Assembly (NCBI GenBank): GCA_020631045.1
Contig: JAHDHZ010000018.1
Coordinates: 4,210 to 45,511 of the forward strand
Length of the DNA: 41,302 bases
Direction of reading: 5' to 3'
DNA from: Flavobacteriales bacterium
GTDB taxonomy: Bacteria > Bacteroidota > Bacteroidia > Flavobacteriales_G > JALEGO01
Part shown: one piece after another, positions 8,504 through 16,380 of the stretch
Position numbering within the stretch: the first letter of the stretch is position 1
How the letters are laid out: every line of letters starts with the position of its first letter
Made by a program: the position numbers and the translations under genes
Notes under the pieces: model-generated
What the model was told of the DNA's origin: nothing
What the model saw: the letters and a program-made list of their open reading frames with translations, nothing else
Databases searched by the model: none

Positions 8504-9505
8504 CTAATTTAGATTGTAAAAAGAGTAGATGCTGGCTTCTAGATTGTTGATCAGACTTCTTTTCTTGACCTCAGGGCCATAGGCATATCCATATAAATGA
8601 TAAGCGTGTTTTTGTGATTTATCAACGATGAAATAATGAATGAAAGGGCCTCCCATTCTAAGGCCTGCATTCATGCGCCACAGTCCGCGTGTGATCACGG
8701 TGTAAAATCCGTTGATTTTTTTTATTTCGTGTGAGGGTAAAATAAAATTTCTGGATACCTCCATGAAAACGCCTTTTTCAGTGCCTTGAATTTCTGTGTT
8801 TAGTATGTCGTTAAGAGCGTCGACAATAAAGTTTGTATCGGCTTGCAAGGCGCTCAAGTAATCAACTTTTTTGATGAATAGCCCTTGACTGACTTGATGG
8901 TTGAAGTCTTGTTTGATTTTTTCTTGTTCTTTACGTGCCCAAAAAAGAGTCGAGTCAGCACGGGCTAGAAAACTTTCTTGATCAAAGTAGAGCTTAATTT
9001 TTAAGTTCTTGTTTAGCTCATCAGTGAGGCTAGAAGGGCCAAATTTTTTGTGCTTTTGGGTAAGTTTTAAGAGCTCTTTTTGATGAAAGTGGTTTTCAAT
9101 GAACTTTTTGCTATTTAAAATATCGGTTATGATGCTGTCTTTTTGTTTGCTGAATAGTTGAATGATGTGTTGGTTGTGCGCCCATTTGTTGGTGTCTGTT
9201 TTTAAGCCAGATTTTTCTTTGTTGTGTTCAATGAAAAGGATGTTCATGTGGCTTTTGAGGTGGTTCTTGAAAAGGGAGGTGGGGATGATTTGTAGGTCAA
9301 ATTTAGGCTCCATTCTGGGTAGGCCTTTTTGAGGTGTGAAAAGTATTTTTTGAATGCTGTCTTTAAGGGGCTTGAATTCTTTGTCAAGCACAACCAATAT
9401 GGTCGACTCATAGTATGTGTGTGGTAAGAGTTGTTTTTTGTCAGATTGACAATTGCTTAGGTTGAAGACTATGACCAAGCACCAGATGTACCTGAATATA
9501 GTCAT
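8504..9505 (-). CDS. DUF4837 family lipoprotein
   Basis: This 333-aa protein has a signal peptide with a lipobox-like ending (NLSNC, residues 15-19). The body fits the Bacteroidota DUF4837 family: an early STILVVLDKE strand, the short GLPRMEPKFDL block, a long coiled middle, and a C-terminal part with GLWRMNA, GGPFIHYFIVD and LYGYAYGPEVKKR. The function of the family is unknown. Its start codon overlaps the stop of the lytic transglycosylase gene by four bases (ATGA), so the two proteins are made from one message. Such pairing suggests, but does not prove, a role in cell-envelope turnover. Confidence 0.85.
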   Translation of the reverse strand: MTIFRYIWCLVIVFNLSNCQSDKKQLLPHTYYESTILVVLDKEFKPLKDSIQKILFTPQKGLPRMEPKFDLQIIPTSLFKNHLKSHMNILFIEHNKEKSGLKTDTNKWAHNQHIIQLFSKQKDSIITDILNSKKFIENHFHQKELLKLTQKHKKFGPSSLTDELNKNLKIKLYFDQESFLARADSTLFWARKEQEKIKQDFNHQVSQGLFIKKVDYLSALQADTNFIVDALNDILNTEIQGTEKGVFMEVSRNFILPSHEIKKINGFYTVITRGLWRMNAGLRMGGPFIHYFIVDKSQKHAYHLYGYAYGPEVKKRSLINNLEASIYSFYNLN

Positions 9506-10842
9506 GATTTGTCTTTTTGACGATCAAACCCTACAACGAGTTTTTGACCTTCATTGATCTGCTTTTCTTTCAAGTCATTCCAGTGTAAGATCTGTGCGGT
9601 GCTGCAGTTGTATTTTTTAGCTAAAGACTCTAAGGTTTCTCCTTTTAAAACATGGTGTACCATCTGAATTTTTTTACGATCAGGTACGCTGAATTTTTCA
9701 ATTTCACGGCTTTTAGCAAAAATTTGATCTTGTTGGTCTAAAAAGGCTCCAATTTTAGTGATGGGGAGATATAAATTTTTTGGACTCTCTCCTTGTGGTA
9801 TAATGTCTAATTTGTAAGCAGGGTTTAAGGTTTTTAGTACCTTAAAAGGAATGTCTAATTGATAAGCTAAGAGGTTTAAATCGATGCGTTTGTTTACTTG
9901 CAGGGTGTCGTATTCAAAGTATTTTTTGATGGGTTTGCTAGGATAGATTTTCAGTTCATTGGCATAGCTCATAACATAATTAACTGCGATGAATGCCGGC
10001 ACATATCCTCTAGTTTCTTTAGGAAGGTAAGGCCACAGTTTCCAGTAGCTTTTCTTGTTTCCACTTCTTCGAATGGCTTTATTTACATTGCCAGGTCCGC
10101 AATTGTAGGCTGCCAAAACAAGCTCCCAATCTTTGTATATGCTATATAGATCTTGGAAATATCTACAAGCTGCTTCGGTAGATTTGTAAGGATCTCTTCT
10201 TAAATCTTCATATGAATTCACTTTTAGGTCGTATGCTTTTCCTGTGTTAAGCATGAATTGCCATAATCCAACCGCACCAGCGTGTGATTTGATTGAGGGG
10301 TTTAAGGCTGATTCAACAACAGCTAGATACTTAAATTCTAAGGGCAATTCATAACGATCTAACAATTCTTCAAAGATCGGGAAATACATGTCAGAAAGCC
10401 CCAGTAATTTTGAAGTGAATCTACGCTTTCTGTATCCGTACAGGTCAATGAAGTATTGAACTTCTTTGTTATAGGTAAGGTGAAAAGGGGTTTGTCTGTC
10501 AAGTGTTTTTAGTCTTTTAGAGACAATACTTTCAGGGTCTTTTGTTATTTTTTTTACAGTTTGTTCTTCTTGTTCACATGAGCTGCAAAGCTTAAAGTAT
10601 TTTAAATTTGCAAGTGAATCAAGTGCTGAGACAATAGAATGATTGGCTGTTTTGTCGTAAATCTCAGCTTTTGGGATGATAAAGAGCTCTTCTTGATTGT
10701 TTTCTTCTTTATTTTGATTAATGATTTGAGAGCCGTAAAGGTTCAATACAAGAAGTAAAACGGCAAATAAAGAGAGTTTCAGTGCGTGTGTTTTCAGGAA
10801 GTTCATAGCTGCATTAACGAAGTATTTGAAAGAGGGTTTCAA
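9502..10842 (-). CDS. Membrane-bound lytic transglycosylase, MltD-like, with LysM
   Basis: A 446-aa envelope enzyme that cleaves peptidoglycan glycan strands with formation of anhydro-muramyl ends. A single hydrophobic segment (about 21-40) anchors or exports it. The SLT domain spans about 140-300, with the catalytic Glu at E177 (VVES), then GLWQFM and AAYNCGPGNV (about 244-253). One LysM glycan-binding module lies at about 397-438 (GETLESLAKKYNC). MltD of enterobacteria carries two or more LysM copies; here there is one clear copy plus a degenerate region before it (KRIDLNLLAYQLDIP). A second Met at residue 13 is an alternative start. The four-base overlap with DUF4837 shows an operon. Confidence 0.93.
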   Translation of the reverse strand: MKPSFKYFVNAAMNFLKTHALKLSLFAVLLLVLNLYGSQIINQNKEENNQEELFIIPKAEIYDKTANHSIVSALDSLANLKYFKLCSSCEQEEQTVKKITKDPESIVSKRLKTLDRQTPFHLTYNKEVQYFIDLYGYRKRRFTSKLLGLSDMYFPIFEELLDRYELPLEFKYLAVVESALNPSIKSHAGAVGLWQFMLNTGKAYDLKVNSYEDLRRDPYKSTEAACRYFQDLYSIYKDWELVLAAYNCGPGNVNKAIRRSGNKKSYWKLWPYLPKETRGYVPAFIAVNYVMSYANELKIYPSKPIKKYFEYDTLQVNKRIDLNLLAYQLDIPFKVLKTLNPAYKLDIIPQGESPKNLYLPITKIGAFLDQQDQIFAKSREIEKFSVPDRKKIQMVHHVLKGETLESLAKKYNCSTAQILHWNDLKEKQINEGQKLVVGFDRQKDKS

Positions 10843-10871
10843 AAAGTTTTCAACACTAAGCTTCTCTTTGT

Positions 10872-11684
10872 TTACTTCCAGAAAGAAACAGCCGAGTCAA
10901 TTGGGTTCACGCAAAGTACAGGTATGTTGTATGGATTGGTGATCATGCTTTGTTTCGGGTTAGATCCGAATATGCCAATCCCAGAATCTTGTGCGTTCAT
11001 GATAGCAATTAAGTCTGAATTTTGTTGTTGAGCATACTCTATAACTTCTTTGCTGAAAGAACTTCCAGAAGCGATTTTTATCTGGTAATTGATTTGATGT
11101 TCGCTCAAAAAATTCTGTGCAAATAAAATGTTACGTTTCAGTTTTGCAGTGAGTTCTTTGTTAGAGGTTTTTGGTACAATGATGTGAATTGTAGACTTAA
11201 ATTTGTCTGCGATTTCAGAAGCATATCCCAATTTTTGCTTTGTCTCTAAAGTCAAATCTAAAGGCAGTACGATGTTTTTATAAAAATTTGTCATTGGTGT
11301 GTTTTCTTGCACAACAATGAAAGGGATTTTTGAGCTTGTGATTACTTTTAAGGCTGGAGATCCTGTGAATTTTTCAAGCCCTTTTAAACCGTGAATGCCC
11401 ATCACAACAAATTTGGCATCAATTTCTTGAGCAACTTCGCTGATGTCTTCATAAATACTACCTGTTCTGACAATTCCGTCACATTCAATTTTTAGCGTTT
11501 CAGCTAGCTCATTTGCAACACGGTTGATTTTTGCCTTTTCTGTACTGATGTCTTCACTTTTACTTAAAATGTGAAGTAGAGTAACTTTTGCTTCAAAGAT
11601 TTTAGCAATCGAAACAGCATGATTGTATGCTACGTTTGCAGATTCAGAAAAATCAGTCGGAACTAAGATAATTTTTTTGCTCAT
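10872..11684 (-). CDS. Universal stress protein with two tandem UspA domains
   Basis: This 270-aa cytosolic protein consists of two Usp domains, about 1-140 and 145-270. The first opens with KKIILVPTDFSESA and ends with a region containing FVVMGIHGLKGLEKFTGSPA. The second opens with NIVLPLDLTLE and ends DLIAIMNAQDSG. The ATP-binding glycine pattern (G-2x-G-9x-G-S/T) is only partly preserved, in the first domain, so nucleotide binding is uncertain. Such proteins are induced by starvation or stress in other bacteria. It is 29 bases upstream of the transglycosylase gene on the same strand; cotranscription is possible. Confidence 0.9.
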   Translation of the reverse strand: MSKKIILVPTDFSESANVAYNHAVSIAKIFEAKVTLLHILSKSEDISTEKAKINRVANELAETLKIECDGIVRTGSIYEDISEVAQEIDAKFVVMGIHGLKGLEKFTGSPALKVITSSKIPFIVVQENTPMTNFYKNIVLPLDLTLETKQKLGYASEIADKFKSTIHIIVPKTSNKELTAKLKRNILFAQNFLSEHQINYQIKIASGSSFSKEVIEYAQQQNSDLIAIMNAQDSGIGIFGSNPKQSMITNPYNIPVLCVNPIDSAVSFWK

Positions 11685-11772
11685 TTTATAAGTAATAAAC
11701 CTATCTCAAAGGTGCGAAAAAACAGTGAATAATCATAATTTGAAGATGAATAAATTGTTATGATTGCGCGCT

Positions 11773-13011
11773 TTATTTAGGGTAGCAAACAAAGTATTTG
11801 TCTACTTTTTTAGCCATGGCAGAGATCGTTAATAAATCTGATGATAATGAAACTTCTTTGAGTTCTTTGTTGGCAAATATAACTTTGATGGTGTCGTCTT
11901 TATCGTTATAGGCATGGTTACTGACCTTGCCGTGCGTTACAAAATAATCAATTTCAGAATTGCTTACATTCAATTTTTGCATTGATGTTTTTCTGATTTC
12001 AACCAGTTCTTCTTCTGTTTTTTGATGTTCAGAGAGTTCTACCTTAAAGAGTTTTCTGTTGATTAAAAAGTTGCAAAGCATTGATAAAACTTTGTCTTTG
12101 TGAACAGTCCAAGATTTTATTGCCGCAACAATATCATGGTCATCTAGTTTTGTGAAATGCTCAAGCGCCTCTTTGTTGTTTTCGAAAAATTCAAGCTCAA
12201 TTTTTTGGGATAGAAAGTAAGATAGAAAAGGGGTTGCTTGTAAATTTTCTCCAGCCAGAGCAAGTTCTTTAGCGCGTTTTAAAATTTTTATGATGATTTG
12301 ATCAACACCTAGAGTAGTTTTATGCAGATATACTTGCCAGTACATCAAACGCCTTGCAGTAATGAATTTTTCAACTGAATAGAGTCCTTTGTATTCAACA
12401 ACCAGTTCATTGTTGTGCACGTTGAGTTTGTTAATGATTCGGTCATAGTTAACAATGCCCTCACTTACCCCAGTATAAAAAGAATCTCGATTGAGGTAAT
12501 CCATTCGGTCCATATCAAGTTGAGAGGAGACCAGTTGATGTAAGAATTTTTTTGGATGCTTGTCTTCAAAAATTTTAATGGTACAGTCTAAAGCTCCATC
12601 AAATTCTTTGTTGAGCTCGTTCATAATGATTGTTGAGATGTGTTCATGATGCACGCCTTCAACCAAAGAGTGTTCTAAGGTATGTGAAAAAGGTCCATGC
12701 CCTACGTCATGTAATAAAATGGCAAGTTGTGTGGCATTGTACTCTTCTTCAGTAATTTCTATGCCTTTAGACCTTAGGGAGTTTAGACTTAATCCCATCA
12801 AGTGAGTGGCTCCTAGAGCATGTTCAAAACGACTGTGTCTTGCTCCAGGGTAGACGTATTGAGTTAGGCCAAGCTGAGAAATTCGTCTTAAGCGTTGAAA
12901 ATAAGGATGATTGATTACCTGAAAAATATTTTCTCTAGGAATCGAAATAAATCCATAAATAGGATCGTTTATTACTGTGTGTTTCTTGTAGGCCAAGACT
13001 TTTTTGTACAT
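11773..13011 (-). CDS. HD-domain phosphohydrolase (dNTPase-like)
   Basis: A 412-aa metal-dependent phosphohydrolase. The fold is shown by FQRLRRISQLGLTQYVYPGA, then HSRFEHALGATHL, the HD pair H101-D102 in LLHDVGHGPFSHTLEH, and DQLDMDRMDYLNRDSFYTG-type residues further on. This is the layout of deoxyguanosine triphosphate triphosphohydrolase relatives, but the true substrate is not known. I start at the ATG at 13011 (MYKKVLAYKK). A longer reading frame to 13089 would run into the divergent porX start and adds a poorly conserved hydrophobic stretch. From memory, similar HD proteins sit next to porX in other Bacteroidota. Confidence 0.9.
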   Translation of the reverse strand: MYKKVLAYKKHTVINDPIYGFISIPRENIFQVINHPYFQRLRRISQLGLTQYVYPGARHSRFEHALGATHLMGLSLNSLRSKGIEITEEEYNATQLAILLHDVGHGPFSHTLEHSLVEGVHHEHISTIIMNELNKEFDGALDCTIKIFEDKHPKKFLHQLVSSQLDMDRMDYLNRDSFYTGVSEGIVNYDRIINKLNVHNNELVVEYKGLYSVEKFITARRLMYWQVYLHKTTLGVDQIIIKILKRAKELALAGENLQATPFLSYFLSQKIELEFFENNKEALEHFTKLDDHDIVAAIKSWTVHKDKVLSMLCNFLINRKLFKVELSEHQKTEEELVEIRKTSMQKLNVSNSEIDYFVTHGKVSNHAYNDKDDTIKVIFANKELKEVSLSSDLLTISAMAKKVDKYFVCYPK

Positions 13012-13080
13012 TAAACACAAATTTATCAATAAGGTTACACTTGAGTTTCTTAAAAAGAGACTTTTAATTGAATACATGCT

Positions 13081-14628
13081 ATGAGTCAAGTGAATATTTT
13101 ATGGGCTGATGATGAGATCGATCTTTTAAAGCCGCATATTCTTTTTTTACAAGAAAAAGGATATGAAGTACAGCCTGTTTCAAATGGGTTTGACGCCTTA
13201 GAAGCGGTCAAGCAATCAAATTTTGATGCTGTTTTACTTGATGAAAATATGCCAGGTTACTCAGGTTTAGATACCTTAGGTGAGATAAAAAAAATCAAAC
13301 CTTCTTTGCCTGTGATAATGATTACAAAAAGCGAAGAAGAACAGATTATGGAACAAGCCATTGGTTCAAAGATTTCAGATTATCTGATTAAGCCAGTAAA
13401 TCCAAAACAGATCTTACTTTCGCTAAAGAAAAACCTGCAAGACAAGAAGCTTATTCAAGAAACCTCTGCGCAATCTTATCAGCAAGAATTTCGAAAAATA
13501 GCCATGCAAATGAATGGTAGGTTAGATTTGCAAGGCTGGTGCGATATTTATAAGCAACTTTCTTATTGGAGTATTGAGCTTGATGCGGCAAGCAATGACT
13601 TAAAACAAATACTCAACAATCAAATGAAAGAGGCCAATGTTTTGTTTTCAAAATATGTCGATCAAAATTATGCTGATTGGCTTTCAGGATCATCTGAAGA
13701 ATCTTCTTTGATGTCTCATACGCTTTTAAAAGAAAAATATTTTTCAAATCTGACAAATCAAACCAGCTTTTTACTTGTGATCGACAACTTGAGGTATGAT
13801 CAATGGCTTGTGTTAAAGCCTCTTATGCAGCAATATTTTACAGTTGATCAAGAAGGCATATATTCAAGCATTTTGCCCACAGCTACCCATTATGCTAGAA
13901 ACAGTTTATTTGCCGGTTTGTTGCCTTCAGAAATTGAAAAAATCTACCCAGATTTGTGGCTAAGTGAAGAAGATGAGGGCAGTAAAAATAAACATGAGCA
14001 TGACTTATTTAACCGTTTGTTGAAACGCACTGGCAAGCAATTGAAAACCTCATATGCCAAAGTTTTAAATTCTTCTTTCGGAAAGAAAGTCAATGATAAT
14101 TTTCATCAAATGCTTAACAATGACATCAATGTTGTGGTGTACAACTTCATTGATATGCTTTCTCATGCAACAACAGATACCAGGTTAGTCAAAGAATTGG
14201 CAGAAAGCGATGCGGCTTATCGCTCTGTTGTGCAAACTTGGTTTGAGCATTCAACATTAAAAGAATTGCTTATAGCTATTGCAGATTCTAAAAAGCAAGT
14301 GTTCATTACAACCGATCATGGCACCATTCAGGTTGATGAGCCTGTTAAGGTAATTGGCGATAAACATACCAATACCAATTTAAGGTATAAGGTGGGTAAA
14401 AACTTAAGCTTCAATGAAAAAGAAGTGTATTTGGTTGATCATCCATCAGAAATATTTTTGCCAAAAGCCAATGTAAGCTCAAAGTATATTTTTGCAAAAG
14501 ACACAGGCTTTTTTGCCTATCCAAACAATTTTAATCACTACGTAAAGTATTATCAGAATACCTTTCAACACGGCGGAATTTCAATGCAAGAAATGTTGAT
14601 TCCTTTTGCTTTGCTGAGCGCAAAATAA
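13081..14628 (+). CDS. porX: T9SS response regulator PorX (receiver plus PglZ domain)
   Basis: This 515-aa protein has an N-terminal receiver domain (1-120) with acidic pocket D10-D11, phospho-acceptor D54 in LLDENMPG, T81 (MITKS) and K103 in LIKPVNP. A helical linker follows, and then a C-terminal PglZ (alkaline-phosphatase-like) domain from about 210 with LVIDNLRYDQW, THYARNSLFAG, the TTDHGTIQV metal site and a final HGGISMQEMLIP. In Porphyromonas and Flavobacterium, PorX works with the kinase PorY and a sigma factor to control T9SS genes, and its PglZ domain binds zinc and acts on oligonucleotides. No histidine kinase is encoded nearby. It starts 69 bases from the divergent HD gene and is followed 52 bases later by a T9SS cassette. 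Confidence 0.95.
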   Translation: MSQVNILWADDEIDLLKPHILFLQEKGYEVQPVSNGFDALEAVKQSNFDAVLLDENMPGYSGLDTLGEIKKIKPSLPVIMITKSEEEQIMEQAIGSKISDYLIKPVNPKQILLSLKKNLQDKKLIQETSAQSYQQEFRKIAMQMNGRLDLQGWCDIYKQLSYWSIELDAASNDLKQILNNQMKEANVLFSKYVDQNYADWLSGSSEESSLMSHTLLKEKYFSNLTNQTSFLLVIDNLRYDQWLVLKPLMQQYFTVDQEGIYSSILPTATHYARNSLFAGLLPSEIEKIYPDLWLSEEDEGSKNKHEHDLFNRLLKRTGKQLKTSYAKVLNSSFGKKVNDNFHQMLNNDINVVVYNFIDMLSHATTDTRLVKELAESDAAYRSVVQTWFEHSTLKELLIAIADSKKQVFITTDHGTIQVDEPVKVIGDKHTNTNLRYKVGKNLSFNEKEVYLVDHPSEIFLPKANVSSKYIFAKDTGFFAYPNNFNHYVKYYQNTFQHGGISMQEMLIPFALLSAK

Positions 14629-14680
14629 AAACGCTTTTTTATAAGAATCTGTTTAAATTTTATACTTATCTTGTGTACTG

Positions 14681-15451
14681 GTGTATAGTACATTGAGTAG
14701 GTATAAATCACATATTTTAAGCTTTGTTTTTGTTGTTTTGGGTGGATGGGTTTCTCAACTTAACGGTCAAATTCAAGTGTCAAGACAAGTGTTTTCTAGT
14801 TTGGGTTCTTGGGCAGGCAATGCTGATTTTTTAGTGAGTTACACTGTAGGCCAATCAATTGTTTCTACTCAAAATGATAATCAGTTTACGCTTACACAAG
14901 GCTTTGAACAGCCTTTAAGAAAAGGCTTAATTGTACAAGTCTCAGTGATGCACCCCAAGTGTGCAAATTCGCAAGATGGCGCTGTTTTTTTTAGGGTGTT
15001 TGACGGATCAGGATTTTATGATCTTGTCTTTGGTTCGACCAATTTAAGTCTCGCCCAAGATACTTTTTTGGTTGAAGGATTATCTGAAGGAGTGTACACG
15101 GTTTATTTCAAAGATCAGGTAACAGATTTAGAACGTGTATTAAATGTAGAGTTGCAAAGTGAAGATGGTCAAGATTGTGGTGTGTTTGCTTACACTGGTA
15201 TTTCGGTGAACGCTGATGGATTAGATGATCAGTGGTATATTGAAAAAATTGAAGAATATTCAGAAAATAAGGTTTACATCTATGACCGTTGGGGTAATTT
15301 GGTTTGGCAGACTGTAGGGTATGATAACGCTTCAAATTTTTGGAACGGCAAAGACCAAAGCCAAAATGATTTGCCCACTGGAACCTATTTTTACCTTATT
15401 GAATTAAATACAAAAGAATCGTTGAAAGGGTGGGTGCAGCTTACAAAATAA
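14681..15451 (+). CDS. Small T9SS type B cargo (gliding motility-associated C-terminal domain)
   Basis: This 256-aa exported protein starts at GTG 14681; TTG at 14693 is an alternative. The signal peptide (about 1-29) ends QLNGQ. Residues 30-85 form the motif common at the start of such cargos (SYTVGQSIVST, then LTQGFEQP). Residues 90-160 form one SprB-like beta repeat (PKCANSQDGAVFF, LSEGVYTVYF). Residues 170-256 are a complete type B sorting domain: ISVNADGLDDQWYI, VYIYDRWGNLVW, FWNGKD, LPTGTYFYLIEL and a final KGWVQLTK. Type B cargos are often thousands of residues long, so this one is little more than a sorting tail. Its end overlaps the PorP/SprF gene by 22 bases. Confidence 0.9.
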   Translation: MYSTLSRYKSHILSFVFVVLGGWVSQLNGQIQVSRQVFSSLGSWAGNADFLVSYTVGQSIVSTQNDNQFTLTQGFEQPLRKGLIVQVSVMHPKCANSQDGAVFFRVFDGSGFYDLVFGSTNLSLAQDTFLVEGLSEGVYTVYFKDQVTDLERVLNVELQSEDGQDCGVFAYTGISVNADGLDDQWYIEKIEEYSENKVYIYDRWGNLVWQTVGYDNASNFWNGKDQSQNDLPTGTYFYLIELNTKESLKGWVQLTK

Positions 15452-16380
15452 GAAGTGTTAGATGCATCATTAGCTTGTGCTTGATTGTGCAATTGTTTTT
15501 GGTTTATAATTATTCTTTTGCTCAGCAAGACCCCATCTTTAGTAAGTATATGTTTAATCCCTTGTTTGTGAATCCGGCCTATGCAGGCTCAAGAGAAGCG
15601 ATCAGCACTTCTTTTGTTGCTCGAAATCAATGGGTAGGTTTTCAGGGAGCACCTAACACGCAAACTTTGTCAATTCACGCTCCGCTTGCTCAAAAAAAGA
15701 TAGGATTGGGCATTGGAGTAGTGCGAGATAAGATTGGGCCGTCAACCAATACTGGAATGCACGCTAATTTTGCATATAGAATACGCATGGGTAGAGGTAA
15801 ATTGGCCTTTGGATTAAGGTCAGCACTCTATAATTTTGCCTTTGATTGGTCGCAAATTAATTTTAAAGACCTCAGTGTACAGCAATTGCCTAATTCATAT
15901 TGGATGCCCAGTTTTGACTTTGCTCTGAGGTATCATGATCATCAAAAATTTATTGGTCTCACCTTAGCGCATCTCAATCAACCCTCTGTTCAGTCAAATC
16001 AGGTGATTGATAGTCTGAATAATCCTTTACAGTTACAGTCTTACGCCTCATTGGTATGGGGCTATGCTTTTGAATTGAGTGATCAGGTGATTTTTAAGCC
16101 TTCTTTTTTATTGAATCAATCTATTCGTGCAGGTCGTGTATTTGATTTAAATGCCAGTGTGCTGTTGAATCATAAATTGTGGTTGGGTTTGAGTTATCGA
16201 TCGTCAAAAGTGATGGTCTTTATGGTGCAATACGATCTTTCTGATCAAATTAGTGTAGGATATTCTTATGATTGGGTGCTTTCTGGATTGCGTAATCAGC
16301 AAAGTGGGTCACATGAACTTTTTTTGCGCTATGAGTTTGAAATCAAAAAATCAGCAATGAGCTCGCCACGCTATTTTTAA
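15430..16380 (+). CDS. PorP/SprF-family outer-membrane protein of the T9SS
   Basis: This 316-aa protein has a signal peptide ending YSFAQ and the family opening QQDPIFSKYMFNPLFVNPAYAG. Further hallmarks are SFVARNQWVGFQGAP, GLGIGVVRDKIGP, LAFGLRSALY and a string of amphipathic strands ending LFLRYEF, consistent with a 14- to 16-strand barrel. SprF helps SprB, a type B cargo, reach the surface; PorP is a T9SS core partner. Because a type B cargo gene overlaps its 5' end by 22 bases, a SprF-like helper role is more likely than general PorP. The start is taken as GTG 15430; no in-frame ATG exists near the signal peptide. The stop shares one base with the next start. Confidence 0.92.
   Translation: MGAAYKIRSVRCIISLCLIVQLFLVYNYSFAQQDPIFSKYMFNPLFVNPAYAGSREAISTSFVARNQWVGFQGAPNTQTLSIHAPLAQKKIGLGIGVVRDKIGPSTNTGMHANFAYRIRMGRGKLAFGLRSALYNFAFDWSQINFKDLSVQQLPNSYWMPSFDFALRYHDHQKFIGLTLAHLNQPSVQSNQVIDSLNNPLQLQSYASLVWGYAFELSDQVIFKPSFLLNQSIRAGRVFDLNASVLLNHKLWLGLSYRSSKVMVFMVQYDLSDQISVGYSYDWVLSGLRNQQSGSHELFLRYEFEIKKSAMSSPRYF

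Noticed and set aside
13012-13089. Longer N-terminus for the HD hydrolase
   Set aside because: It overlaps the divergent porX start and lacks family conservation; ATG at 13011 fits better.
14600-14641. Possible terminator after porX (AGCG/CGCT with a T-run)
   Set aside because: Only a 4-bp stem with an 11-base loop; too weak to call.
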